Assembly (NCBI GenBank): GCA_016187335.1
Contig: JACPJW010000002.1
Coordinates: 1-64,000 of the forward strand
DNA: 64,000 nt
Origin: Candidatus Aenigmatarchaeota archaeon
Lineage (GTDB): Archaea > Aenigmatarchaeota > Aenigmatarchaeia > GW2011-AR5
Direction: 5' to 3'
Below, piece by piece: positions 23,055-30,600 of this stretch. Numbering within the stretch: position 1 is the stretch's first letter; every line of letters begins with the position of its first letter. The notes under the pieces are model-generated. The model was not told the origin of the DNA. It saw only the letters and a list, made by a program, of their open reading frames with translations, and ran no database searches. The translations under genes and the position numbers were made by a program.

Positions 23055-25274
23055 TTACCCGTACATGACCTTCAGAAAGGCCTTGTCGCGCACGGCGGAA
23101 TTTTCCTGGGCAGTGAAGCGCAGCGTGTTGAATTCCTGGAGCATGTTCCTGCTTATCTCGCCCTCGACAGGGATGTCGTTGAGCGTGGCCTTTGCGCCCG
23201 CAGGTATTTCAGCCTGTCCGCCGCTTACCCCGCTTAGCGCAGGCAGCGCGAAGCTGAACTCGTTGCTCTGCTCAGTTCTTTCCTTGTATACAACCGTGAC
23301 GCGGACGTCGTAGAAGTTTGACTCCCAGAAGCGCAGTATTCCCGGCGGTTCAGCCCTGACTTTTATTTCTCCTTCAAAATCCTCGCCCACGGGGATGACG
23401 TATGTCCCCCTGTCGGCTTCGCTCCTGAAAACCTCGTCGCTGTCCAGTGAAATCACTAAATCGTTCTTGTTGTTGGTATCCCTTACCTCTAACATAATTT
23501 TTTCCACGCGGGATTTCGGGACATTTATTTTCAGCTCGCTGCCGAGAAATAAACCGGCGGAAACCCTTTTCCTTGCCGATATGTTTTTTTCCTCTATGAC
23601 ATTCTTGACGTCGACGTTGAACTCAAACGTTTTTTCCGCGCCGTCGCCGCCGTTGAGCAGTATAGAAACCGTGTCCGGGGAAAGGTCTATGAGGCCTTCC
23701 TGGTTCTTCGCGTTCAGCGTTGCTATGAATGTTTCCTTCTTGTCCGAGCGGTAAACGTGCTTCACTGTATGGAAAATCTCGCTCAGCGGAAGAGCCTGCG
23801 AAGCGCCGTCGCCGAAATCAAGGCTGCACTGGGTAAGGTGTTTTGACAGATCAGTGCAGTGAGCGGTGAACGTGACTTCCAGAGGCGACGCGCCGCTTTG
23901 CGGAGTTGCGGAAAGAACAGTGTGCGGAGCCCTGCCGACATCGGTTTCTGCGGTTACCTGGATAGTTGTGGGCGTCGGGTCTGTCAGGCCGTCGCTGTTC
24001 GTCGCCCTCAGCTTTGCCTTGAACTGCTGGTCGTCAAGCCTTGTGTTCACGTAAACATGCCTGACTTCCTGCACCTTCTTCGTGTTGAGCAGGGTTTCTT
24101 CATTTCCGTCGCCGAATTCCAGCACGCAAGAAGCAATATCAACAAGCGCGTCGTCGCATTTCGCGACAAAATTGACTTCCAGAGGCGACCTTCCTCTTTT
24201 CGGGAAGGCATCTAAATCTGTCTGAGGGCTTTTATCCAGGCCGGGCGTTACCGTTATCAGCCTTGTCGCGGGAGTGCTGTCCGAAGCCCCTTTGTCGTCT
24301 CTTGCCTTCAGGACAACGGCGCGGATTACGTTGAACTTCGCGGTATTCACATAAGTGTGCATTACGGACTGCGGCGAAGGAACGTTCTTCAATACAGCCG
24401 TTTCCCCGTCGCCGAATTCCAGCTCGCAGCTTGTGACGGAACCATCAGCATCGCTGCATTTCACGATGAAAGTTGTCTGCAGCGGCGATGTCCCCGAAAC
24501 CGGCAAAGCTGTCAGCTCTGTCTGCGGCTCAATATTGACCGAGGAAACGCCGATAGCAGCTATCGCCGGCGTCTGGTCCTGGGCGCCCATGTCGTCCACG
24601 GCGGACAGGGTTGCTATGTAATTTCCTTCTTTCAGGTAAGTATGCTGGACTGTCTGCGGTATCTGTATTTTAGAAAGTATTTGCGTCTTGCCGTCGCCGA
24701 AACTGAGGATACAGCTGGCGATCAGCCCGTCAGGGTCCTGGCACAGCGCTGTGAAAACAGCCGTGAGCGGCGCAATGCCGGATATAGGCGTTGAAGCCAG
24801 AGTAGTCTCGGGCAGCTTGTTCGGTGCCGGAGCAGGAGGCGTGCCTGTGAAGACTATCGTTCCTGTCGTGGTGAATGTTCCCCGCAGGATCCCTGTAAAT
24901 GTTCCGCTGCCCGTGAATGTACCGGAACCCGCGCATGTTCCCGTGCCCGTTATGACTACTGAACCGGGCGTTATCGTTGCCGTAAATGTTCCGCTGCCCG
25001 AAGTCGTGCATGTGCCGGTAATGCTGAACGTTCCCGTGCCGCTGAACACCACCGTGCCTGTGAATGTTCCCGTTGTTGTCACAGGCGGAAAATCAGCCGG
25101 GCTGAATGTCGTGACGCCGATCCTGACGGCAGCGGCTTCGGCAGCTGTGGCCAGAAGAACCAGAATAACGGAAGCCGCGATTATTATTTCAGCCATGTTC
25201 TTTGAAGAAAGAAGCCTTGACCTGGCTCTTGATTTTCCTTTTGATCGAACTTTTTGGAAATGTTCATTTGTCAT
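23055..25274 (-). CDS. Surface protein with Gly-Thr repeats and four PKD domains
   Basis: A 739-residue secreted or anchored protein. A basic N-terminus is followed by a hydrophobic segment (AEIIIAASVILVLLATAAEA), then about 90 residues of low-complexity GTFTGTGTF-type repeats. Four PKD-like domains of about 95 residues follow, each with SPLxVxFxAxCxD and FGDG motifs and VxHxY ends. A beta-rich C-terminal domain completes it. PKD domains are Ig-like modules of archaeal cell-surface proteins. A TATA box about 25 bases from the transcript start near 25295 supports ATG 25274. The first residues include a family 1 repeat (EHFQKVRSKGK). Confidence 0.85.
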   Translation of the reverse strand: MTNEHFQKVRSKGKSRARSRLLSSKNMAEIIIAASVILVLLATAAEAAAVRIGVTTFSPADFPPVTTTGTFTGTVVFSGTGTFSITGTCTTSGSGTFTATITPGSVVITGTGTCAGSGTFTGSGTFTGILRGTFTTTGTIVFTGTPPAPAPNKLPETTLASTPISGIAPLTAVFTALCQDPDGLIASCILSFGDGKTQILSKIQIPQTVQHTYLKEGNYIATLSAVDDMGAQDQTPAIAAIGVSSVNIEPQTELTALPVSGTSPLQTTFIVKCSDADGSVTSCELEFGDGETAVLKNVPSPQSVMHTYVNTAKFNVIRAVVLKARDDKGASDSTPATRLITVTPGLDKSPQTDLDAFPKRGRSPLEVNFVAKCDDALVDIASCVLEFGDGNEETLLNTKKVQEVRHVYVNTRLDDQQFKAKLRATNSDGLTDPTPTTIQVTAETDVGRAPHTVLSATPQSGASPLEVTFTAHCTDLSKHLTQCSLDFGDGASQALPLSEIFHTVKHVYRSDKKETFIATLNAKNQEGLIDLSPDTVSILLNGGDGAEKTFEFNVDVKNVIEEKNISARKRVSAGLFLGSELKINVPKSRVEKIMLEVRDTNNKNDLVISLDSDEVFRSEADRGTYVIPVGEDFEGEIKVRAEPPGILRFWESNFYDVRVTVVYKERTEQSNEFSFALPALSGVSGGQAEIPAGAKATLNDIPVEGEISRNMLQEFNTLRFTAQENSAVRDKAFLKVMYG
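25238..25265 (-). repeat. Family 1 repeat inside the PKD-protein N-terminus
   Basis: The minus strand reads GAACATTTCCAAAAAGTTCG then ATCAAAAGGAAA, encoding EHFQKVRSKGK. One base change interrupts the stem (AACATTT for AACTTTT). Confidence 0.65.
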
Positions 25275-25336
25275 TTTCAAGTAAATACACCCCGACAAGA
25301 TAATAGACAAGGCGAAAGGATAAAAAGTCAACGCCG

Positions 25337-25364
25337 TAATGCGCCCGCCATGCGGGCGTGATTA
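25337..25364 (-). repeat. GC-rich hairpin at the orphan stop codon
   Basis: TAAT..CGCCCGC-cat-GCGGGCG..ATTA, overlapping the TAA stop of the orphan at 25362-25808. It may act as a terminator or be another stop-codon hairpin element. Confidence 0.5.
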
Positions 25365-25808
25365 CGAGCCGCGAAGTTCGTCAAGGTATTTTCTAAGCTC
25401 TCCGGTAAGATGTTCTCTCCAGATTACCTTTACGGTTTCTGGAAGTTCCGGCTCAGTGTGTTCATTAGAAATCACGGCATAATTAAAACGGTCGCCGCAA
25501 TACGCTGTCTTCAGAATCCGGTCAAGAGAAAGAGGAGCTGACGGATCCCTGTACTGGTCACTCGGTTGATTTGTCCTCGGGAAACTTCTGTCGGAGATAT
25601 ATAGGCTAAATCTCCGCTGTTGGATTTCACCTAGAGCAGCTTCGTAACTGCCGGCTTCCTGGGAAGCATAGTTGCGGTTATTTAGAACAGCCCTGACAAT
25701 TCTTAACTCGTCACCTTGAAGCCCTACAAGGAGTGCCGACCTTCTTCCAGACGCCGGTGCGTGTATCGCCGGTTTTTGCTCACGCTCCAAGATCATCGAC
25801 ATTGTCAT
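25362..25808 (-). CDS. Orphan with receiver-like alpha/beta fold (148 aa)
   Basis: The segment SALLVGLQGDELRIVRAVLN is followed by EAALGEIQQRRFSLYISDRS, resembling the alternating strands and helices of a response-regulator receiver or Rossmann-like domain. The acidic pocket and phospho-acceptor Asp of a true receiver are not clear, so I assign no function. It stands alone, upstream of the PKD-protein gene. Internal starts at Met3 and Met5 exist. Confidence 0.6.
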   Translation of the reverse strand: MTMSMILEREQKPAIHAPASGRRSALLVGLQGDELRIVRAVLNNRNYASQEAGSYEAALGEIQQRRFSLYISDRSFPRTNQPSDQYRDPSAPLSLDRILKTAYCGDRFNYAVISNEHTEPELPETVKVIWREHLTGELRKYLDELRGS

Positions 25809-25901
25809 TGGAACGCATTAAACAGAAAACCTATTTAAAATTAGACTGGATTTTATTTCGTGATTGCAGCGTGATTAGTTCTTTTCCGCCAGCGCTTTTT
25901 C

Positions 25902-25932
25902 TTTTTGATCAAACTTTTTCCTAAAAAGTTTG
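25902..25932 (-). repeat. Family 1 hairpin behind tRNA-Ile
   Basis: The minus strand reads CAAACTTTTTAGGAAAAAGT then TTGATCAAAAAG, 12 bases after the tRNA-Ile 3' end. It may help terminate the tRNA transcript. Confidence 0.65.
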
Positions 25933-25971
25933 AAAGGGCTGGATGGGACGGACCCGATTTTCATGAACTTT

Positions 25972-26003
25972 CCCTTTTGATTGGACTTTTTGGAAAAGTT
26001 CAA
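25972..26003 (-). repeat. Family 1 repeat forming the tRNA-Ile T-loop intron
   Basis: The minus strand reads TTGAACTTTTCCAAAAAGTC then CAATCAAAAGGG, hairpin plus tail as in other copies. In the tRNA, TGAACTTT also pairs with AAAGTTCA at the intron's far end, which could form the bulge-helix-bulge. Confidence 0.75.
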
Positions 26004-26062
26004 TTTGAACGGGCGACCTTCCGATTATCAGTCGGATGCTCTAGTTGCCCCGCCCTTTCCTT

Positions 26063-26161
26063 GTTTTCTTTCCGTGCATTCTTTTTCTTTCCGTGCATTC
26101 TTTTTCTTTCCGTGCATTCTTTTTCTTTCCGTGCACGCTTTCTTTTCTAAAGAAAGGGTGC
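26063..26161 (-). repeat. Family 2 hairpin plus 19-bp tandem array in the D-loop intron
   Basis: The minus strand opens with GCACCCTTTCTTTAGAAAAG then AAAGCGTGCACGGAAAG (family 2 hairpin). Four 19-bp units follow at plus-strand 26063-26081, 26082-26100, 26101-26119 and 26120-26138, each ending in CCGTGCAttc or CCGTGCAcgc. The array repeats the 3' tail of the hairpin. Confidence 0.85.
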
Positions 26162-26204
26162 CCAGGCTAAGCTACCGTCCCGCAAGCTTATCTTTCATTC
26201 ACGG

Positions 26205-26219
26205 GATTTTTAAATAAAT
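26205..26219 (-). promoter_or_regulatory. TATA box of tRNA-Ile
   Basis: The minus strand reads ATTTATTTAAAAATC about 25-35 bases before the tRNA 5' end. Confidence 0.55.
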
Positions 26220-26289
26220 AGTATTTTCTCCTAGGGATGAGTAGAAGATGAAAACCTCAGAGAAGTTCGAAGGGCTTTAATTTTCCTTC

Positions 26290-27141
26290 TTACGAAAAGA
26301 ACTCGCTCTTCACTTTCTCGTAGATGTTCTCCTTGTCAAAGTAAACTATCTTCAGCGGCTCGCCCTTTTCCACGATGAAGGGCGTGTTCGGCTTTATGAA
26401 GTCGCCGCCGTGGCCGTCAATAATGAGCGAGCACTCCCCGTTCTTCACGACAACCTCCACTTTTTTGATTGCCGGGACTACAAAGGACTTTATATTGGAA
26501 TAGAAAGGGTAAAGCGGGATTATGCTTATGACGCCCAGATCGCTGTCGACTATGGGCCCTCCGGCAGAGGCGTTGTAAGCTGTGGATCCCGAAGGCGTCG
26601 AGAACATAAGGCCGTCGCCGATGAACGACATCGGGACGCCGTCTATGCGGAACTCGATATTAAGGATTTTCGAGGGCCTTTTCCTTGCGAAGACGATTTC
26701 ATTCAGCGCGTAAGGATATTCTTTGTGGAAAATCTTGTCTATGAGGCCTAGGCTGCCCTTGGCGCACTTCAGCCTTATCCTCTCGGCTATCTTGTAGTCC
26801 TTCTTGAAAATTCGCCTGATGTTTTTCATCAGTTCCTTGTACGTGATGGTGCACAGGAACCCGTGGCCTTCTATCTTCACGGGCAGAACGGGCACGGATT
26901 TTTCCAGCTGCTGTGCCGTCCACAGGAGCGTCCCGTCGCCGCCTACGGTTATAATCATGTCGCCGTCGAACTTCTTCACCGACGTGCCCTTCTTGCCCTC
27001 GCGCAGCGCCGTCGAGCGGTCAAAGTATATCTCGTCCGTGTACGCCTTCAGCTGGCCTTCAAGCTTTTTTGCCAGCTTTATGCCCAGCTTGTTCTGCTTG
27101 GCGATTATCAGGATCTTGGTTTTCTTCTTCGCTTTAGCCAT
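26290..27141 (-). CDS. nadK: NAD kinase
   Basis: Phosphorylates NAD+ to NADP+ in the cytoplasm. In its 283 residues, GGDGT at 67-71 is the ATP/Asp site and NE at 147-148 contacts NAD. GDGLMFSTPSGSTAYNASAG (175-194) is the NAD-binding loop and GHGG follows near the end. All expected motifs are present. The gene diverges from cmk with a short shared promoter region. Confidence 0.95.
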   Translation of the reverse strand: MAKAKKKTKILIIAKQNKLGIKLAKKLEGQLKAYTDEIYFDRSTALREGKKGTSVKKFDGDMIITVGGDGTLLWTAQQLEKSVPVLPVKIEGHGFLCTITYKELMKNIRRIFKKDYKIAERIRLKCAKGSLGLIDKIFHKEYPYALNEIVFARKRPSKILNIEFRIDGVPMSFIGDGLMFSTPSGSTAYNASAGGPIVDSDLGVISIIPLYPFYSNIKSFVVPAIKKVEVVVKNGECSLIIDGHGGDFIKPNTPFIVEKGEPLKIVYFDKENIYEKVKSEFFS

Positions 27142-27192
27142 AAATTATGAATGAAAACGAATGGATTTAAACCATATCCGGCAATTATTCTC

Positions 27193-27741
27193 ATGCCAGT
27201 AATCGTCATTTCAGGGCAGCCCGGATGCGGCTCGTCTACAACAGCGAAGCTGCTTGCAAAGAAACTGCGCCTGAAACACTTCTCAGTGGGCGACTACAAC
27301 AAAAGTCATGTTAGGAAAGGTAGAGAAACTGAAAAGAGCATAGTAATGTGGAAGACAAGAAAGGGCGCGAGCAAAAAGTTCCATATTGATAGTGACGCCT
27401 TGGCAAAGGAATACGCAAAGAAAGGCAATATCGTCATTGACGGAAAATTGCAGATAAAGCTTGCGAAAGGCTTCTATGATTTTTCCGTCTGGCTCAAGGC
27501 ACCGAAGAAAGTAAGGGCGGAAAGGTACGCAAGGCGGGACAAGATAACGCTGAAGGAAGCTGAAAAGAAACTGAGGGAAAAAGAGAAATTGGAGAGGAAA
27601 AACTGGCTGCGCATATACGGTTTTAACTACTTCAGCCAGCAGGAAGAAGCCGACCTGGTTCTTGACACAGCTGACAAAAAGCCTGAAAAGGTTGTGGAGA
27701 TTATCATCAGAAAGCTAAGGGCTCGTGGTCTAGTGGAATGA
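27193..27741 (+). CDS. cmk: Archaeal cytidylate kinase
   Basis: Converts (d)CMP to (d)CDP. The 182 residues begin with the P-loop ISGQPGCGSSTTAKLLAKKL and the archaeal-specific pattern continues with HFSVGDYNKS, NIVIDGKL, VWLKAPKKVRAERYARRD and RKNWLRIYGFNY. TTTAAACC lies about 20 bases before ATG 27193, so the transcript is probably leaderless; an upstream start at 27151 overlaps this TATA box. The last seven codons and stop lie inside a tRNA-Ala gene. Confidence 0.92.
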   Translation: MPVIVISGQPGCGSSTTAKLLAKKLRLKHFSVGDYNKSHVRKGRETEKSIVMWKTRKGASKKFHIDSDALAKEYAKKGNIVIDGKLQIKLAKGFYDFSVWLKAPKKVRAERYARRDKITLKEAEKKLREKEKLERKNWLRIYGFNYFSQQEEADLVLDTADKKPEKVVEIIIRKLRARGLVE

Positions 27742-27790
27742 CGCGGCGTTCGCAACGCCGAGGCCAGGGGTTCGAATCCCCTCGAGTCCA
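27719..27790 (+). tRNA. tRNA-Ala (CGC), overlaps cmk
   Basis: A 72-base cloverleaf. Acceptor GGGCTCG/CGAGTCC has the G3:U70 pair that identifies alanine tRNAs. Anticodon arm CGGCG-TTCGCAA-CGCCG gives anticodon CGC. T arm AGGGG-TTCGAAT-CCCCT; discriminator A. No intron. Its first 23 bases are the last codons of cmk. Confidence 0.95.
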
Positions 27791-27815
27791 TGGAATTTGA
27801 ATTTCTAAAAATAAG

Positions 27816-28463
27816 TTATACAATTTTCTCTTCCGCTTTCTTTGCCATTTCTTTTAGAAGTTCATAATCTAGAGTTCCTCCAGACATTACTAACATTTCA
27901 TAGACATTAAGTTTGCGGAATTCTATGTAATAATGAGTTCCTTTACAATCTTCTATTGGTAAAGATGAAATGTTACATACAATACGGTAAGCAAAACTTT
28001 CATCACCAATGCCTGGGTCTGATAGATCGTCTATTTGTATATAGCCATTATCTGATGAAGTTAAATTATATTTTCTTGTAAGCTCAGAAAACTTCTTCCA
28101 AGAACCGTAAAATGAATCGTCACTTTTGTTTAGTGTTTTTGTAATATTCTCAAGAGGATAAAATGATATAAGTTGTTGAATTGCTGTTGTGTCTATTAAA
28201 CTTCCTATCCTGTAATAAGTTACTCTATAACCTTTTTTCCAACCCAATCCTAAGGATTCATTGTTTAATTCAGATTTTACTCTTTCAGTTCTTTCTTTCA
28301 AAGTCCAATTTGTTGTTATTATCGGAAAATCTGATAATTGTAGTGCTAGTTCTGAAGACTCTTTGGTCGTAATTTTTTGTGCAGATTCTTGTCGTTGCTG
28401 ATTGGAAGTACATCCAGAAATAAAAATTATTGCTAAAATACAAAATATCAGTATTTTTTTCAT
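27816..28463 (-). CDS. Predicted lipoprotein, AT-rich
   Basis: The N-terminus KKILIFCILAIIFISGCTSN is a signal peptide with a lipobox cysteine at about residue 18, so the protein is exported and may be lipid-anchored. The remaining 195 residues are soluble, with three further cysteines or fewer; no family recognised. Codon use is markedly AT-rich, unlike cmk and NAD kinase next door, which suggests acquisition. A TATA box (TATTTAAATAC on the minus strand, 28487-28497) precedes it. Confidence 0.8.
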   Translation of the reverse strand: MKKILIFCILAIIFISGCTSNQQRQESAQKITTKESSELALQLSDFPIITTNWTLKERTERVKSELNNESLGLGWKKGYRVTYYRIGSLIDTTAIQQLISFYPLENITKTLNKSDDSFYGSWKKFSELTRKYNLTSSDNGYIQIDDLSDPGIGDESFAYRIVCNISSLPIEDCKGTHYYIEFRKLNVYEMLVMSGGTLDYELLKEMAKKAEEKIV

Positions 28464-28536
28464 TCTAATCTATAATTTTATGAATTTGTATTTAAATAAG
28501 GGATTAAGAATGAGAAACATAAATATTTGATTTGCT

Positions 28537-28681
28537 GGGCTGGTAGATCAACGGAAGATCGCTTGCATGGCAAGAGGAGAAACTGTAATATCCTGAAAAG
28601 GAAATGAGGGTAGAGGGAGAGAAACGTCAGTTTCTTCTCCCCTTGTGCAAGAGGCTTCGGGTTCAAATCCCGACCAGTCCA
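28537..28681 (+). tRNA. tRNA-Ala (GGC) with anticodon-loop intron
   Basis: Acceptor GGGCTGG (28537-28543) pairs with CCAGTCC (28674-28680), again with the alanine G3:U70; discriminator A 28681. D arm GATC/GATC. Anticodon stem CTTGC/GCAAG; anticodon GGC at 28569-28571. A 73-base intron occupies 28573-28645, the canonical 37/38 site. Its ends (GGAGAAACTG and CAGTTTCTTCTCC) pair to give the bulge-helix-bulge. T arm TCGGG-TTCAAAT-CCCGA. Confidence 0.92.
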
Positions 28682-28683
28682 CT

Positions 28684-29298
28684 ATGAAATCCTACGACAA
28701 ATTGCAAAAACATCTCGTTATAGAGACCGAAAATGTACATAAGAAAGGTGTAAGGCACACTGGACTTTCCGGATATGTCTGCGAAAAGTTACTAATGGAA
28801 GATCTAAGAAAGGAGTTCCGTAATGTCAAGTTTGACAGAGGAATAGTAACGTTTTCGGATAAGGAAGGTCATACTTTAAGAAAAGACATGTTGACCAATC
28901 AGATAGATATAATTGGTTATCGAAAACATAAATTCAAAAAATACGACATCGTCGTTGTTCCGAATGATAAGGTTTTGTTATGCATTGAAGTAAAGAAGTG
29001 GTCTTATTATTCAGAAAAGAAACTTCGTGAAATCAAAAATAAGCTCGATAAACTCAAGAAGCGAGTTCATAGACCCATATTCTATGTCGCTTTCAGATAT
29101 CATGGAAGCTATGGCAAAAGGATAGAAAACCTGAAAAGACTAAGAAAATTTCTAAGTCCGCACAAAGTCTACGCCTTCTCAAGCGCTACGCAAAGAAACA
29201 AATACCCTGAAGAAGATAAGAACTTTAAAACTTACTATCCTCCAAGAGAAATTGAAAGATTTTTTGCAGATATTAGAGAATTAGTGGCGAGACAATGA
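28684..29298 (+). CDS. Putative type II restriction endonuclease
   Basis: The 204-residue protein has a PD-(D/E)xK-like core: D75 in NQIDIIGYR and E102/K104 in LLCIEVKKW, with a hydrophobic strand between. It starts two bases after a tRNA-Ala gene and its stop overlaps the start of a DNA methyltransferase (ATGA). That pairing, more than sequence similarity, makes it the likely nuclease of a restriction-modification system. AT-rich. A frame extending upstream into the tRNA (28645) is rejected. Confidence 0.7.
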   Translation: MKSYDKLQKHLVIETENVHKKGVRHTGLSGYVCEKLLMEDLRKEFRNVKFDRGIVTFSDKEGHTLRKDMLTNQIDIIGYRKHKFKKYDIVVVPNDKVLLCIEVKKWSYYSEKKLREIKNKLDKLKKRVHRPIFYVAFRYHGSYGKRIENLKRLRKFLSPHKVYAFSSATQRNKYPEEDKNFKTYYPPREIERFFADIRELVARQ

Positions 29299-30485
29299 AA
29301 TCTATGTCCATTATCGAAGAATCCCAGAAATACGCTGCATTGCTTGAACACAAACCCGAACTCGGTCCAGCCGCAACCTTCGTCCCGAACAAGGCGGAGC
29401 CCGTATACAACTGGCTCTACTACAAGGAAGGGTTTTCAAAGGAGCTTGTCAACTGGCTGCTGGATTATTTCAGCGCACAGCAAACCAGTGAGAATGAAAC
29501 TCAAAATCAAACAACGCCGAAGGCGTTAGACAGTTCTGAGTTTCAGTTGGTCTTAGACCCGTTCTGCGGCGTCGGCACGACCCTGCTGGCGTGCAAGCAA
29601 AAAGGAATAAATTCTATAGGCTACGACGTCCAGCCCGCAGCGGTTTTCGCTTCCATGGTCAAGACGAAAAATTATGATTTGGATGAGTTGAAGGAACAGG
29701 CAAGATTGCTGTTAAAGAAAAAGTTCATCCGCCTTGACAAAAAATTCCCGCCTCTTTTTTACAGGGCATTTTCTAAGTATGCTTTAGAAGACATTGCTTT
29801 CTTTGACAGCGAGATAAGGGAAATGGGAAACAACAACGACTTTTTCCTGCTGGCGCTCATCAACGCCGCGATCAAGTGCAGCTACGTGTGGAAGGACGGC
29901 GCTGTCATAAAAATCAGAAAGGCGCCCAAGCCGCCGCTGCGCGTGATGCTGAGAAAAACAATCTACAGGATGATAAAAGACCTGGAGGCTTCGCCTCAAA
30001 CGGGCGCGCACTGCGTCGCCGAGATGAAGGATGCAAGGCAGCTTGATCTGGAGCCGGGAATTATCGACGCAGTGATAACCTCGCCGCCCTATCTGAACAA
30101 CATTGATTACACAAAGGTATACGAAATAGAGAATTATTTCCTTGGTTATCCAAAGCCGCCGCTGCGCTCTTTCATCGGCTTTTCTGACGTTGAGGAGTTC
30201 AGCGAGCTTCCTGCGTCTGCTAGGGCGTATTTTACCGACATGAAAAAAGTCCTTTACGAGCTTTACAGAGTAAGCAAATCCAGCGCGAAGCTTGCCGTGG
30301 TTGTCGGCAACGGCTACGTTGACGGCGTTATCGTGGATAGCGACCTGCTCCTCGCAAAAATGGCCGAAGGCATGGGCTTTAATGTCGAGAAGATTTTCGT
30401 CGTAAACGAGCGCTTTGCCCTGGAAGAGCGCACGAAAAAGAAAGGAGTGCTCAGGGAAAGCATCATTGTGATGGAAAAGATTTAG
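29295..30485 (+). CDS. DNA methyltransferase of a restriction-modification pair
   Basis: A 396-residue amino-methyltransferase. The SAM motif LDPFCGVGTTLLACKQKG is at 87-104 and the catalytic TSPPYLNNIDYTKV motif at 262-275. SPPY indicates methylation of an exocyclic amino group (N4-cytosine or N6-adenine). Motif I precedes motif IV. Start ATG 29295 overlaps the endonuclease stop; ATG 29304 is a few codons inside. Its stop lies in a 14-bp direct repeat that flanks a hairpin insert. Confidence 0.88.
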   Translation: MKSMSIIEESQKYAALLEHKPELGPAATFVPNKAEPVYNWLYYKEGFSKELVNWLLDYFSAQQTSENETQNQTTPKALDSSEFQLVLDPFCGVGTTLLACKQKGINSIGYDVQPAAVFASMVKTKNYDLDELKEQARLLLKKKFIRLDKKFPPLFYRAFSKYALEDIAFFDSEIREMGNNNDFFLLALINAAIKCSYVWKDGAVIKIRKAPKPPLRVMLRKTIYRMIKDLEASPQTGAHCVAEMKDARQLDLEPGIIDAVITSPPYLNNIDYTKVYEIENYFLGYPKPPLRSFIGFSDVEEFSELPASARAYFTDMKKVLYELYRVSKSSAKLAVVVGNGYVDGVIVDSDLLLAKMAEGMGFNVEKIFVVNERFALEERTKKKGVLRESIIVMEKI

Positions 30486-30600
30486 TAACATTCTTAAAAT
30501 AGAATGAGGGTACAAGCAGTTTGACAAAAAATATAAAGTAAAATGGTTTGTCAAGCTGCTTGAGGGAGAAAAGCTTTTCTCCTCTTATGGAAAAGATTTA
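30471..30600 (+). repeat. Three-hairpin insert flanked by 14-bp direct repeats
   Basis: ATGGAAAAGATTTA occurs at 30471-30484 and 30587-30600. Between them lie three hairpins: 30489-30506 (CATTCT/AGAATG), 30513-30562 (CAAGCAGTTTGACAAA with TTTGTCAAGCTGCTTG, one mismatch) and 30565-30582 (perfect palindrome GGAGAAAAGCTTTTCTCC). Both repeat copies keep a stop codon in the methyltransferase frame. The remaining 30601-30691 holds a TTTCCGCCTTGATAGAGTGA leader motif of the next gene. Confidence 0.7.

Larger units (their letters stand above)
25944..26181 (-). tRNA. tRNA-Ile (GAT) with D-loop and T-loop introns
   Basis: The 5' arm GGGACGG (26181-26175) pairs perfectly with CCGTCCC (25951-25945); the discriminator A is at 25944. 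The D arm is GCTT/GAGC and the anticodon arm is TCCGA-CTGATAA-TCGGA (26020-26036) with anticodon GAT. The T arm is GCCCG/CGGGT with loop TTCAAAT. An insert of about 118 bases (about 26044-26161) lies in the D-loop and one of about 46 bases in the T-loop. Removing both leaves a normal 74-base tRNA with D-loop AGCCTGGTA. Exact splice sites are inferred. A TATA box lies at 26205-26219. Confidence 0.88.

Noticed and set aside
26063-26138. CRISPR-like array
   Set aside because: Units are adjacent 19-mers without spacers, inside a tRNA intron.
28645-28683. Earlier start for the restriction nuclease
   Set aside because: The 13 extra codons lie in the tRNA-Ala gene.
28573-30510. AATGAGGGTA shared by the tRNA-Ala intron and the spacer after the methyltransferase
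   Set aside because: Ten bases only; chance is plausible in 64 kb.
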